Of a stretch of DNA of 39,072 bases, positions 7,941 to 15,619 are shown in pieces. The stretch comes from Kiritimatiellia bacterium (GTDB lineage: Bacteria > Verrucomicrobiota > Kiritimatiellia > CAIQIC01 > Lenti-01): the NCBI GenBank assembly GCA_028681135.1, contig JAQUJC010000031.1, forward strand, positions 1-39,072, read 5' to 3'. The position numbers were made by a program, and so were the translations under genes. The notes under the pieces were generated by a model. It was given only the letters and a program-made list of their open reading frames with translations. It was not told where the DNA came from and ran no database searches. Within the stretch, counting starts at the first letter, position 1. Every line of letters begins with the position of its first letter.

Positions 7941-9416
7941 ATGACCCGTAAAATAATCATTGATCCGGTCACGCGCGTGGAAGGGCACGGCAAGGTCACG
8001 ATCCAGCTCGACGACGATGGCCAGGTGGTGCAGAGCCGCCTGCACATTGTGGAGTTTCGGGGGTTCGAGCGGTTTGTGCAGGGGCGGCCGTACTGGGAGG
8101 CACCGGTGCTGGTGCAGCGGCTGTGCGGTATCTGCCCGGTCAGCCATCATCTGGCGGCGGCCAAGGCCATGGATGTCGTGGTGGGGGCAGGAACCGGCAC
8201 GGGGCTGACGCCGACCGCCGAAAAAATCCGCCGCCTGATGCACTATGGGCAGGTGTTCCAATCGCACACACTGCACTTTTTCCATTTGGCGTCGCCGGAC
8301 CTGCTGTTTGGCTACGACGCGCCGCCGGAGACCCGTAATGTGATGGGCGTGGCGCTGGCGAATCGCGAGTTGGCGACGCAGGCGGTGCTGATGCGTAAAT
8401 ACGGGCAGGAGATCATTGCCGCGACCGCGGGCAAGAAAATTCACGGCACAGGCGCCATTCCCGGCGGCGTCAACAAGAGCCTGAGCCGTGAGGAACGCGA
8501 CCGCCTGCTCAAAGGGGACGGCGGGCCGCTCAACGCCGATCAGATGGTGACGTGGGCGCAGGGGGCGCTGGCCTTTTTTAAGGACTACTATCGCCAGCAC
8601 CGGGACTTCATTGACGGGTTTTCACGGTTTCCCTCCAGCCATCTGAGCCTGGTGCGTCCTGACGGCGCGTTGGACCTCTACCACGGCGTGCTGCGGGCGG
8701 TGGATGCGGAAGGCCGACGGATTCTTGATGACGTCGACTCGCAGGACTACCTCCAGCACTTCCGCGAGGAAGTGAAAAGCTGGAGCTACATGAAGTTTCC
8801 GTATCTGAAGAAGCTGGGGCCAGAAAACGGGTGGTACCGCGTTGGACCGCTGGCGCGGATGAACGTGGCCGATTTTATACCGACGCCGCTGGCGCAGGAG
8901 GAATTCGAGGCCTTCCGGGCGGTTGGCGGCGGCAAGCCCAACGACCGGTGCATGCTCACCCACTGGGCGCGGTTGATCGAGGTGCTGCATGCGGCGGAGT
9001 GCATGCGCGACCTGCTGCAGGACCCGGACATCCTGGGTAGCGACCTGGTGGTGACGGGCTCGCGGCAGTCCGAGGGCATTGGCCTGCTGGAGGCTCCGCG
9101 CGGTACGCTCTTCCATCACTACCGTGTCGGCGAAGACGATTTGATTCAGATGGCCAACCTGATTGTTTCGACGACGAACAACAACGAACCGATGAATCGC
9201 GCGGTTCATCACGTTGCGCGCGCCATGCTAACGGGCGTCAAGGAAATCACCGAGGGCATGCTCAACGCGGTGGAGGTGGCGATCCGGGCCTACGATCCGT
9301 GTCTGAGCTGCGCCACCCATGCGTATGGGCAGATGCCGCTGGAGGTGACGCTGGTGGATGCGCGGGGGGCGGTGGTGGCCCGGCGGCGAAAGTCTTCTGT
9401 GCTTGCCTCGACCTGA
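7941..9416 (+). CDS. hoxH: NAD-reducing hydrogenase large subunit HoxH
   Basis: A 491-residue catalytic subunit that holds the Ni-Fe(CN)2CO centre. The four nickel ligands are visible as RLCGICPVSH (C62, C65) near the N-terminus and DPCLSCATH (C454, C457) near the C-terminus. After H460 there are 31 residues that should be removed by the HoxW protease once nickel is in place, so the subunit is made as a precursor. The start chosen is the ATG at 7941, after a GAGAGA stretch; an in-frame TTG at 7929 overlaps the hoxY stop. The last bases, including the stop TGA, coincide with the first bases of a GC-rich repeat (ACCTGATTCACC), so the extreme C-terminus may have been altered by repeat insertion. 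Confidence 0.95.
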   Translation: MTRKIIIDPVTRVEGHGKVTIQLDDDGQVVQSRLHIVEFRGFERFVQGRPYWEAPVLVQRLCGICPVSHHLAAAKAMDVVVGAGTGTGLTPTAEKIRRLMHYGQVFQSHTLHFFHLASPDLLFGYDAPPETRNVMGVALANRELATQAVLMRKYGQEIIAATAGKKIHGTGAIPGGVNKSLSREERDRLLKGDGGPLNADQMVTWAQGALAFFKDYYRQHRDFIDGFSRFPSSHLSLVRPDGALDLYHGVLRAVDAEGRRILDDVDSQDYLQHFREEVKSWSYMKFPYLKKLGPENGWYRVGPLARMNVADFIPTPLAQEEFEAFRAVGGGKPNDRCMLTHWARLIEVLHAAECMRDLLQDPDILGSDLVVTGSRQSEGIGLLEAPRGTLFHHYRVGEDDLIQMANLIVSTTNNNEPMNRAVHHVARAMLTGVKEITEGMLNAVEVAIRAYDPCLSCATHAYGQMPLEVTLVDARGAVVARRRKSSVLAST

Positions 9417-9496
9417 TTCACCTGCGACAAGCCGCGGGGGTCTACACGGATCTGATTCACGGATTTCGACCCCTGCGGGCTTGTCCCGCAGGTGAA
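9409..9496. repeat. GC-rich repeat in inverted pair after hoxH
   Basis: A unit beginning CGACCTGATTCACC and continuing ...CAAGCCGCGGGGGTC is followed by an inverted copy (GACCCCTGCGGGCTTGTCCC...GGTGAA). Together they can form a long imperfect stem-loop between hoxH and the next ORF. The unit is the same as the tandem copies at 10012-10132. The inverted copy ends at the sequence that supplies the AAGGAGGT Shine-Dalgarno of the next gene. Confidence 0.75.
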
Positions 9497-9515
9497 GGAG
9501 GTCTATTCTACGGGC

Positions 9516-10019
9516 ATGGCCTTTCCCCTGATCCATCACCTCTTTCATTCCTGGTCCGGTTGGCCAGCGGGGAGAGTCTTTCCCCCCAAGCCATCAGACG
9601 TATTTTTTGAGGCGTTGGCGGCGGCATGGAAAACAGACGGACTGGAACTGCAATCCAGCGCCTGGACGCCCACGCAAATTCAACTCACGTTGAAGACGGC
9701 GCCGGGGGGGGCGCCGGTATTCCTCGCGGCGCGGGTCAAGGGTCGGTTGCAGCACGCCTTGCAGCGAGCGGGAACACCGTGCCGCTTCAGCCGGAAGATT
9801 GCTGTACGCTCGCTGGGCGACAACCGTTCGCCTGAGGTTGGAACCTATCTGCATGTGCACGTCGCCGTGCGGGGGGACGCGGAGCGATCACCGCTGGCGT
9901 TGGCGGAGGCGTTGTGGGGGAGTCTTCATTGCGCGGTGGGATGCGGATTGATGGGGGAGAATCTGTATGCGGGAACATTTTCGGAGTATGGTCTGGGAGC
10001 GATAAAGAAATGGACCTGA
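9516..10019 (+). CDS. Unrecognised protein between hoxH and hoxW
   Basis: About 167 residues from the ATG at 9516, which has AAGGAGGT 13 bases upstream; an in-frame GTG at 9492 is the alternative. I do not recognise the family with confidence. The middle (LAARVKGRLQHALQRAG, then FSRKIAVRSLGDN) is basic and recalls segments I associate with IS200/REP-type (Y1) transposase relatives, and HVHVAV around residue 120 resembles an HUH pair, but the expected downstream Tyr-containing motif is not clear. The stop TGA lies in the first bases of a GC repeat, and another copy lies just upstream, so the gene is bracketed by repeats inside the hydrogenase operon. It does not look like HoxI or a Hyp protein. 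It may be a passenger of the repeat family. Confidence 0.55.
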   Translation: MAFPLIHHLFHSWSGWPAGRVFPPKPSDVFFEALAAAWKTDGLELQSSAWTPTQIQLTLKTAPGGAPVFLAARVKGRLQHALQRAGTPCRFSRKIAVRSLGDNRSPEVGTYLHVHVAVRGDAERSPLALAEALWGSLHCAVGCGLMGENLYAGTFSEYGLGAIKKWT

Positions 10020-10132
10020 TTCACCCACGGGGCAAGCCCGCGGGGGTCTACGGACCTGATTCACCCGTGGCACAAGGCCGCGGGGGTCTAAGCGGACCTG
10101 ATTTACCCACGGGGCAAGCCCGCGGGGGGCTT
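10012..10132 (+). repeat. Three tandem 39-bp GC-rich repeats before hoxW
   Basis: Units at 10012-10050, 10052-10090 and 10094-10132 follow the pattern GGACCTGATTCACCCACG then GGGCAAGCCCGCGGGGGTC. They differ at a few positions (for example CACCCGTGGC in the second, TTTACCC in the third). Each can fold weakly through its CCC...GGG halves. The same unit occurs after hoxH. The array fills the gap between the unknown ORF and hoxW and hides the native start of hoxW. Confidence 0.85.
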
Positions 10133-10141
10133 GGGCGGCCG

Positions 10142-10591
10142 TTGTTGATTTACGGCTACGGGAATCCGGGGCGGCAGGATGACGGGGTGGGAATTGTGCT
10201 GGTCGAGCAGATCGAAGCCTGGGTGAAAGCCGAGGGGATGACGGGGGTTGTATGCGATGCGAATTATCAGTTGAATGCAGAGGATGCGCTGGCAGTAGCG
10301 GCCGCCGCGGCGGTGGTCTTTGTGGACGCGACCGCCCGCGGTCCAGCCCCGTTCACATTCAAACGGTTGACGCCGCAGCAGGTGATTTCCTTTTCGACGC
10401 ACGCGATGGCACCGGAAAGCGTGCTGGCGCTGGCGGATGAGCTGTACGGCGCGCGGCCGCCAGCGTGGCTGATGGGCATCCGCGGACAGGAATGGGAACC
10501 GAATGCCCCCCTGACCGCGTCCGCTCAGGCGAATGTGGCGGCGGCGGGGGCCTGGTTGCGGGACTGGATGTGCTCAATTCCGCCGGCATGA
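10142..10591 (+). CDS. hoxW: Hydrogenase maturation protease HoxW
   Basis: A HyaD/HybD/HoxW-family endopeptidase, about 149 residues, that cleaves the C-terminal peptide of HoxH after nickel insertion. Family signatures are GYGNPGRQDDGVG (nickel-sensing Asp), VVFVDATARG (second Asp) and STHAMAPE (His). The frame is open upstream to 9914, but that part only translates the tandem repeats and overlaps the preceding gene. I place the start at the TTG codons at 10142/10145, immediately before the conserved LIYGYGNPG, because the family begins there. A GTG at 10067 inside the repeats is the alternative. No clear SD is present, so translation may be weak or coupled. It is the last gene of the hox operon; a strong promoter for the next operon follows. 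Confidence 0.88.
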   Translation: MLIYGYGNPGRQDDGVGIVLVEQIEAWVKAEGMTGVVCDANYQLNAEDALAVAAAAAVVFVDATARGPAPFTFKRLTPQQVISFSTHAMAPESVLALADELYGARPPAWLMGIRGQEWEPNAPLTASAQANVAAAGAWLRDWMCSIPPA

Positions 10592-10620
10592 GGAGCGCCC
10601 ATGAAGGGCTGAAACACGAC

Positions 10621-10694
10621 AAAAAATGAAAAAAAACGAAAAAAAGCAAAAAAAGGTGAAAAACAGTTGACAGGGGGAGGGGAACCCGTAAGAT
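10621..10694 (+). promoter_or_regulatory. Strong promoter with phased A-tract UP element
   Basis: Consensus TTGACA (10667-10672), a 16-base spacer, then TAAGAT (10689-10694). Directly upstream are five A-tracts (10621-26, 10629-36, 10639-45, 10648-54, 10659-63) whose centres are 9-10 bases apart, close to one helical turn. Phased A-tracts bend DNA and resemble UP elements that recruit the RNA polymerase alpha subunit at stable-RNA promoters. It drives tRNA-Thr, tuf and probably the whole ribosomal protein and RNA polymerase block. Confidence 0.8.
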
Positions 10695-10859
10695 ACGCCG
10701 CGACATTCAGAACTGCCGGTAAGCGGTTGTGGATGAAAAAAACAGCGTCTGACACAGGATTTAGCGCTTTCCGAGCCTCTCACGGGAAACCTAAGGAGCG
10801 GTTGCGTTTTGTCTTGTGCCCGTTTGTCTAACCGGGCGGCGGGAGGAGCGCGGGAGCGT

Positions 10860-10935
10860 GCCTGTGTAGCTCAGTTGGCAGAGCACGTCCTTGGTAAGGA
10901 CGAGGTCAGCGGTTCGATCCCGCTCGCAGGCTCCA
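10860..10935 (+). tRNA. tRNA-Thr (anticodon GGT)
   Basis: Full cloverleaf. Acceptor GCCTGTG pairs with CGCAGGC, the D-arm is GCTC...GAGC, the anticodon stem is CGTCC/GGACG with loop TTGGTAA giving anticodon GGT, and the T-loop is TTCGATC. CCA is encoded. It is followed 85 bases later by tuf, as in the E. coli thrT-tufB arrangement. Confidence 0.95.
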
Positions 10936-11020
10936 GATGCACGAAATGATGAGTGGATGAGCAGGATGCGCCGCGGCGGCGCACACAATTTAAAAAAGAA
11001 CAACACAGGGAGACGACTCC

Positions 11021-12229
11021 ATGGCTAAGGATAAATTCGAACGCACGAAACCTCACGTGAACATTGGTACCATTGGTCACGTGGATCACGGCAAGACGTC
11101 GCTGACCGCGGCAATCACCTATATCCAGAGCCTCAAAGGCCTGGCGAACTACATCAGCTATGACGAAGTGGCGAAAGCCTCTGAGTCACAGGGTCGGCGC
11201 GACAAGACCAAAATTTTGACCATCGCGACCAGCCACGTGGAATACGAGTCGGACAAGCGCCACTATGCACACGTGGATTGCCCGGGCCATGCGGACTACG
11301 TGAAGAACATGATCACCGGCGCGGCGCAGATGGATGGCGCGATTTTGGTGGTCAGTGCTTCCGACGGCCCGATGCCCCAGACGCGCGAGCACATCCTGCT
11401 GGCCCGTCAGGTTGGGGTGCCGTCGATCGTCGTGTTCCTGAACAAGGTAGACACGGTGGACGATCCCGAACTGCTGGACCTCGTCGAAATGGAAATCCGC
11501 GAGTTGCTGACGAAGTACGACTTCCCGGGCGATGACACGCCAATTATTCGCGGCAGCGCGATGAAGGCGGTGCAGGCAACCGATCCCAACAGCGACGACG
11601 CTAAATGCGTCCAGGAGTTGATGGACGCAATCGATTCATTCGTGGCGGAGCCGGTGCGCCCGTTGGACCAGCCCTTCCTGATGCCCATCGAGGACGTGTT
11701 CTCAATCGAAGGCCGCGGCACCGTGGTGACCGGGCGCGTCGAACGCGGCGTGATCAAGGTCGGCGAAGAAGTGGAAATTGTGGGATTGCGCGACACCCGG
11801 AAGACAACTGTGACAGGCGTGGAAATGTTCCGCAAGTTGCTGGATCAGGGCCAGGCCGGTGACAATGTCGGCACGCTGTTGCGCGGGCTTAAGAAGGAAG
11901 ACGTGGAGCGCGGCCAGGTGTTGGCCAAGCCCGGGTCGATTAAGCCGCACCGGAAGTTCAAGGTGAGCGTGTATGTGCTCAGCAAGGAAGAAGGCGGACG
12001 TCACACGCCGTTCTTCAAGGGCTACCGTCCGCAGTTCTACTTCCGCACGACGGATGTGACGGGCGATGTGACCTTGCCCGAAGGCGTTGAGATGGTGATG
12101 CCGGGCGACAATATCGACATGGATGTCGAGCTGATCGTGCCGGTCGCCATGGAGAAGAACATGCGCTTCGCCATTCGCGAGGGTGGCCGTACGGTTGGCG
12201 CGGGTGTTGTGACGGAAATCGTGGAATAA
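11021..12229 (+). CDS. tuf: Elongation factor Tu
   Basis: A 402-residue translational GTPase that delivers aminoacyl-tRNA to the ribosome. G1 is GHVDHGKT (19-26), G3 is DCPGH (86-90), G4 is NKVD (NKCD in many bacteria), and domains 2 and 3 end in [10 protein letters not shown]. Switch I is unusual. Where most EF-Tu have RGITI before NTxHVEY, this protein has KILTI (residues 64-68) before ATSHVEY, after an [11 protein letters not shown] stretch. The Mg-coordinating Thr (T67) is kept but the Arg-Gly is lost, and the loop is about five residues longer than in E. coli. An SD (GGGAG) precedes the ATG. From memory, PVC-group EF-Tu look like this. The rest is conserved enough that a functional EF-Tu is expected. 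Confidence 0.97.
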   Translation: MAKDKFERTKPHVNIGTIGHVDHGKTSLTAAITYIQSLKGLANYISYDEVAKASESQGRRDKTKILTIATSHVEYESDKRHYAHVDCPGHADYVKNMITGAAQMDGAILVVSASDGPMPQTREHILLARQVGVPSIVVFLNKVDTVDDPELLDLVEMEIRELLTKYDFPGDDTPIIRGSAMKAVQATDPNSDDAKCVQELMDAIDSFVAEPVRPLDQPFLMPIEDVFSIEGRGTVVTGRVERGVIKVGEEVEIVGLRDTRKTTVTGVEMFRKLLDQGQAGDNVGTLLRGLKKEDVERGQVLAKPGSIKPHRKFKVSVYVLSKEEGGRHTPFFKGYRPQFYFRTTDVTGDVTLPEGVEMVMPGDNIDMDVELIVPVAMEKNMRFAIREGGRTVGAGVVTEIVE

Positions 12230-12298
12230 GATCACAGCACCGGGAGTCTCGGGAGGGTCCGCACCCTTCTGGGTCGTCTCGAACAGGAGGTTGGAACC

Positions 12299-12451
12299 AT
12301 GCCCAGGGAAATCATTACGCTGGTCTGTACGGAGTGCAAACAGCGCAACTACGTGAACAGTCGGAACAAGAAAACCAAGACGGATCGTCTTGAGTTGAAG
12401 AAGTATTGTCCGGCGGGGCGGAAGCATACGCTGCACCGCGAGACCAAGTAG
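12299..12451 (+). CDS. rpmG: 50S ribosomal protein L33
   Basis: A 50-residue protein starting [13 protein letters not shown] and ending [10 protein letters not shown], typical of bacterial L33. AGGAGG lies 8 bases before the ATG. The first zinc knuckle is intact (C10, C13) but the second is CPAG (C37, G40), so only three of the usual four cysteines are present and zinc binding is uncertain. It lies between tuf and tRNA-Trp, as in many genomes where rpmG-trnW-secE-nusG are linked. Confidence 0.95.
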   Translation: MPREIITLVCTECKQRNYVNSRNKKTKTDRLELKKYCPAGRKHTLHRETK

Positions 12452-12478
12452 GCGGACGATTCCAACGGCACAGCTTAC

Positions 12479-12555
12479 AGGCCAGTAGCTCAATTTGGCA
12501 GAGCACCGGTCTCCAAAACCGGTTGTTGGGGGTTCAAGTCCCTCCTGGCCTGCCA
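12479..12555 (+). tRNA. tRNA-Trp (anticodon CCA)
   Basis: Acceptor AGGCCAG pairs with CTGGCCT, the D-arm is GCTC...GAGC, the anticodon stem is CCGGT/ACCGG with loop CTCCAAA giving CCA, and the T-loop is TTCAAGT. The discriminator is G, with CCA encoded. It is embedded between rpmG and secE, so it is probably processed from the operon transcript. Confidence 0.95.
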
Positions 12556-12593
12556 CCGCAGACGGGATCCGGACAGGCAGAAAGCAGACAGAC

Positions 12594-12794
12594 ATGAGCA
12601 AGATAGCAGAATCGATAGGCGGGGTGCGCGGCTTCCTGGGCGAAGTGGGCGCCGAGCTGAAAAAGTGCGCCTGGCCAACGCGCTCCGAGTTGTTCGATTC
12701 GACCGTGGTCGTGATCTTATCGGTGGCGCTGCTGGCCGGATTTGTGGCGGTGTGCGATGTGGTTCTGCGCCAGGTCGTGAGCTGGGTGATTTGA
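12594..12794 (+). CDS. secE: Preprotein translocase subunit SecE
   Basis: A 66-residue single-span SecE that clamps SecY in the inner membrane. The amphipathic helix before the membrane segment carries the family motif around FLGEVGAELKKCAWPTRSEL (residues 14-33), followed by one transmembrane helix (about 37-58, VVVILSVALLAGF...). The start is the ATG at 12594 after the tRNA; the earlier in-frame ATG at 12495 lies inside the tRNA. nusG follows after 22 bases. Confidence 0.95.
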   Translation: MSKIAESIGGVRGFLGEVGAELKKCAWPTRSELFDSTVVVILSVALLAGFVAVCDVVLRQVVSWVI

Positions 12795-12816
12795 CGGATT
12801 AGGGAAGATACGCGTC

Positions 12817-13377
12817 ATGGAAAAAAAATGGTACGTACTGCATGCGCTCGTCGGCCAGGAAGGGAAGGTGCGCGAGAACATCATCCGCCGGGTCCAACTC
12901 GAAGAAATGCAGGACTATATTGGGGAGGTGCTGATCCCGACAGAGAAAGTGTCCGAGGTCAAGCAGGGCAAGCGCACGACCCAGACGCGGAAGTTTTTTC
13001 CGGGGTACGTGCTCATCGAGATGGCGCTCTTCGACGAATCCGGACCCACACGGCAGTTGATAGAGAAGCCCTGGAGTTTCATCCGGGCGACCCCGGGACT
13101 GATCGGCTTCATCGGCGGCCAGCGGCCGGTGGCGCTGCGGCCGGACGAAGTGAACCAAATTGTGCAGCAGATGGAAGAAAAGCAGGAGCGCATCAAGCCC
13201 AAGGTTGTGTTTGAACCGGGCGAGGCCGTGAAGATCACCGATGGCCCCTTCCTGAGCTTTAACGGGATTGTAGAAGAAGTGGATCCCGAGCGCGGGAAAC
13301 TGAAGGTCTCGGTATCGATCTTCGGGCGGACCGCGCCGGTGGAATTGGAATATTGGCAGGTGGAAAGGGGCGACTAG
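12817..13377 (+). CDS. nusG: Transcription termination/antitermination factor NusG
   Basis: A 186-residue general NusG. The N-terminal NGN domain (residues 1-115, starting [19 protein letters not shown] and containing [10 protein letters not shown]) binds the RNA polymerase clamp. The C-terminal KOW domain (about 130-184, [14 protein letters not shown] ... NGIVEEVD) contacts NusE or Rho. Position between secE and rplK is the conserved bacterial order. A diverged paralog is encoded at 38377-38979. Confidence 0.96.
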   Translation: MEKKWYVLHALVGQEGKVRENIIRRVQLEEMQDYIGEVLIPTEKVSEVKQGKRTTQTRKFFPGYVLIEMALFDESGPTRQLIEKPWSFIRATPGLIGFIGGQRPVALRPDEVNQIVQQMEEKQERIKPKVVFEPGEAVKITDGPFLSFNGIVEEVDPERGKLKVSVSIFGRTAPVELEYWQVERGD

Positions 13378-13393
13378 CCCCGGATGGACAATT

Positions 13394-13816
13394 ATGGCAA
13401 AAAAAGTCACAGGCATTATTAAATTGCAGATTCCGGCGGGTCAGGCCAATCCGGCCCCTCCGGTGGGGCCCGCGTTGGGGCAGCAGGGCGTCAATATTAT
13501 GGCGTTCTGTAAGGAATTCAACGCTGCGACCCAGAAGGATGCCGGGAATATTATTCCGGTGGTCATCACCGTCTATCAGGACAAGAGCTTCACATTTGTG
13601 ACCAAAAGTTCTCCGGCGGCATCGCTGCTGAAGAAGGCGGCGGGGATTGCGAAGGGCTCTGGCGTGCCGAACCGCGATAAGGTTGGCAAGGTGACCCGGC
13701 AGCAACTGGTGGAGATTGCCACCGTGAAGGCAGAGGATTTGAACGCGGACAATGTGGATCATGCCATTCGCATGGTGGCTGGCACCGCCCGCAGCATGGG
13801 CATTGAAGTGGAGTAG
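13394..13816 (+). CDS. rplK: 50S ribosomal protein L11
   Basis: A 140-residue L11, part of the GTPase-associated centre at the base of the L7/L12 stalk. It starts [20 protein letters not shown], with [15 protein letters not shown] soon after, the hallmark of the N-terminal domain. The C-terminal domain holds the rRNA-binding surface. The gene is 17 bases after nusG and 7 before rplA. Confidence 0.97.
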   Translation: MAKKVTGIIKLQIPAGQANPAPPVGPALGQQGVNIMAFCKEFNAATQKDAGNIIPVVITVYQDKSFTFVTKSSPAASLLKKAAGIAKGSGVPNRDKVGKVTRQQLVEIATVKAEDLNADNVDHAIRMVAGTARSMGIEVE

Positions 13817-13822
13817 GGTAAT

Positions 13823-14515
13823 ATGGCGTTTCATGGCAAGACATACAGGCAGGCGGCCTCCAAGGTGGACCGCGAGACCCTCTATACGATCGAGGGCGCG
13901 CTCCGGTTCCTGAAGGATAACCCCACGACAAAATTTGACGCCACTGCGGAGATTGCTTTCCGGCTGGGCGTGGACCCGACCAAGAGCGATCAGGCCGTGC
14001 GCGGTACCGTGACGCTGCCGCATGGCACCGGCAAGACAGTCCGCGTGCTAGTGTTTGCGAGCGGGCCCGCGGCGGATGCCGCCCGCGAGGCCGGGGCGGA
14101 ATACGTGGGATTTGAAGAGTTGCTGGAGAAGGTGAAGGGCGGCTTTACGGAGTTTGATGTGGCTGTGGCCACGCCCGACGCCATGAAGGAAGTGCGCAAA
14201 CTCGGCAAGGTGCTGGGCCCCCGGGGCCTGATGCCCAACCCCAAGACCGGTACGGTCAGTGAGGATACCGCGGCCGCCGTCGAGGCCTGCAAGGCCGGGC
14301 GGGTCGAATTCCGCATGGACCGTCATGGCAACGTCATGGTGCCGTTTGGCAAAATGTCATTCGAGACCGAGGCCTTGCGCGACAATTGTCGGAGTGTAGT
14401 GAATGCGCTGAACGCGGCCCGACCGGCGGCAGCCAAGGGCCTGTTTATCAAGCGTGCGACGATTACCTCGAGCATGGGACCGGGCTTGCGTCTGGACCCA
14501 CGCGAAATCGCCTAG
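13823..14515 (+). CDS. rplA: 50S ribosomal protein L1
   Basis: A 230-residue L1, the mobile stalk protein next to the E site. Recognisable motifs are TVTLPHGTGKTVRVLVFA (about residues 63-80) and LGPRGLMPNPKTGTV (about 130-144). It is usually the autogenous repressor of the L11-L1 message in bacteria. It sits 7 bases after rplK with no clear leader of its own. Confidence 0.97.
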   Translation: MAFHGKTYRQAASKVDRETLYTIEGALRFLKDNPTTKFDATAEIAFRLGVDPTKSDQAVRGTVTLPHGTGKTVRVLVFASGPAADAAREAGAEYVGFEELLEKVKGGFTEFDVAVATPDAMKEVRKLGKVLGPRGLMPNPKTGTVSEDTAAAVEACKAGRVEFRMDRHGNVMVPFGKMSFETEALRDNCRSVVNALNAARPAAAKGLFIKRATITSSMGPGLRLDPREIA

Positions 14516-14535
14516 CCCCGTTGGGAGAAGTATAG

Positions 14536-15054
14536 ATGAGACCGGAAAAACAAGCCATTGTAAAAGAAATACAGGACTCGCTGGCCGATACCTCCTTTGT
14601 GATCTTGACCGATTTTACCGGGATGGACATGGCCAAGACGGCGGCATTGCGTCGGGCCTTGAAGGAGACCCAGGCGCGTTTTCAGGTGGTGCCCAATCGC
14701 CTGTTTCGCGTGGCGGCAGCCGAGTTGGGCTATGAGGGAATCGAGTCGGGCCTAAAGGGGCCGACCGCGCTGGTATCGGGCACGGAAGATGTGGCGGGGA
14801 CCGCCAAAATCCTGCGCGAATTTGCCAAGCAAAATAAGGTGCCGGTGGTCAAGTTGGGGCGCCTCGATGGCGAGCTGCTGCAAGCGGCGGAAATCGAGAC
14901 GCTGGCGACCTTGCCGCCGAAGACGGTCATGCAGGGCATGCTCGTTGGCACCATTGCCGCACCGATGTCGAATTTGGTTGGCGTGATGAGCCAAAAGCTG
15001 GCGAGCCTGCTCTATGTGCTGAAGGCAGCCGGCGACAAGAAGAACGCTGCTTAG
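14536..15054 (+). CDS. rplJ: 50S ribosomal protein L10
   Basis: A 172-residue L10, which anchors L7/L12 dimers to the ribosome. It begins RPEKQAIVKEIQDSL, with FVILTDFTGMDMAKTAALRR following, as in the family. The C-terminal helix (MSNLVGVMSQKLASLLYVLK) is the L7/L12 docking helix. Only 20 bases separate it from rplA, too little for a long L10-type leader structure unless that lies within rplA. Confidence 0.96.
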   Translation: MRPEKQAIVKEIQDSLADTSFVILTDFTGMDMAKTAALRRALKETQARFQVVPNRLFRVAAAELGYEGIESGLKGPTALVSGTEDVAGTAKILREFAKQNKVPVVKLGRLDGELLQAAEIETLATLPPKTVMQGMLVGTIAAPMSNLVGVMSQKLASLLYVLKAAGDKKNAA

Positions 15055-15117
15055 GCCCGAGGCCGGCGGCATACGAAATCACGGATTTAAAAAAACAAGG
15101 ACCAGGAGATCAAACCC

Positions 15118-15513
15118 ATGAGCGATGAAGTAAAATTGGAAGGCAAGATGGCGGAATTTGTGGACTGGATCGAGACGATTAGCGTCTTGGAACTGTCGCA
15201 GTTGGTGAAAGCCTTGGAGGATCGGTTGGGCGTCTCTGCCGCCGCTCCCGTGGCTGCCGCGGCCGCACCGGCCGGGGGTGGCGCCGCCGACGCTGAAGAA
15301 CAGACCGAGTTTACGGTTGAACTCACCAGCTTTGGTGCACAGAAGATCGCGGTCATCAAGGAAGTCCGCGCCATCACAGGCCTGGGCCTGAAAGAAGCCA
15401 AGGATCTCGTCGAAGGCGCCCCCAAGCCAGTGAAGGAAAATGTGGCCAAGGACGAGGCCGAAAAAATCCAGAAGCAGCTGGAAGAGGCCGGCGCGAAAGT
15501 GACCATCAAGTAG
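15118..15513 (+). CDS. rplL: 50S ribosomal protein L7/L12
   Basis: A 131-residue acidic stalk protein that recruits translation GTPases. The N-terminal dimerisation part (residues 1-38) is followed by an Ala/Pro/Gly-rich hinge ([18 protein letters not shown], about 40-58) and the conserved globular domain ([20 protein letters not shown], then [20 protein letters not shown]). An AGGAGAT-like SD precedes the ATG. Confidence 0.97.
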   Translation: MSDEVKLEGKMAEFVDWIETISVLELSQLVKALEDRLGVSAAAPVAAAAAPAGGGAADAEEQTEFTVELTSFGAQKIAVIKEVRAITGLGLKEAKDLVEGAPKPVKENVAKDEAEKIQKQLEEAGAKVTIK

Positions 15514-15538
15514 TTTCCAACTCGTTGTGTGACGGCTG

Positions 15539-15579
15539 CCCCGGAACGCCTTTGGCGGCTCCGGGGTGACCCCGTCTTT
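15539..15579 (+). terminator. Attenuator-like hairpin between rplL and rpoB
   Basis: CCCCGGAACGCC and GGCGGCTCCGGGG form a 11-12 bp stem with one bulge and a TTT loop (15539-15566), followed by a short T-stretch (TCTTTT, 15575-15579). In E. coli the same interval holds an attenuator that sets the ratio of ribosomal protein to rpoBC transcripts. The stem is seen; a partial terminator role is inferred from position. Confidence 0.55.
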
Positions 15580-15619
15580 TGGTGTTCGAGGTTTTCACCC
15601 CTGTCCCCTAGGTGAACCG

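Noticed and set aside
9516..10019. HoxI-like (cyclic-nucleotide-binding) protein, suggested by its place next to hoxW and its 167-residue length
   Set aside because: No cNMP-binding beta-barrel pattern is visible. The basic KGRLQHAL region does not fit that family.
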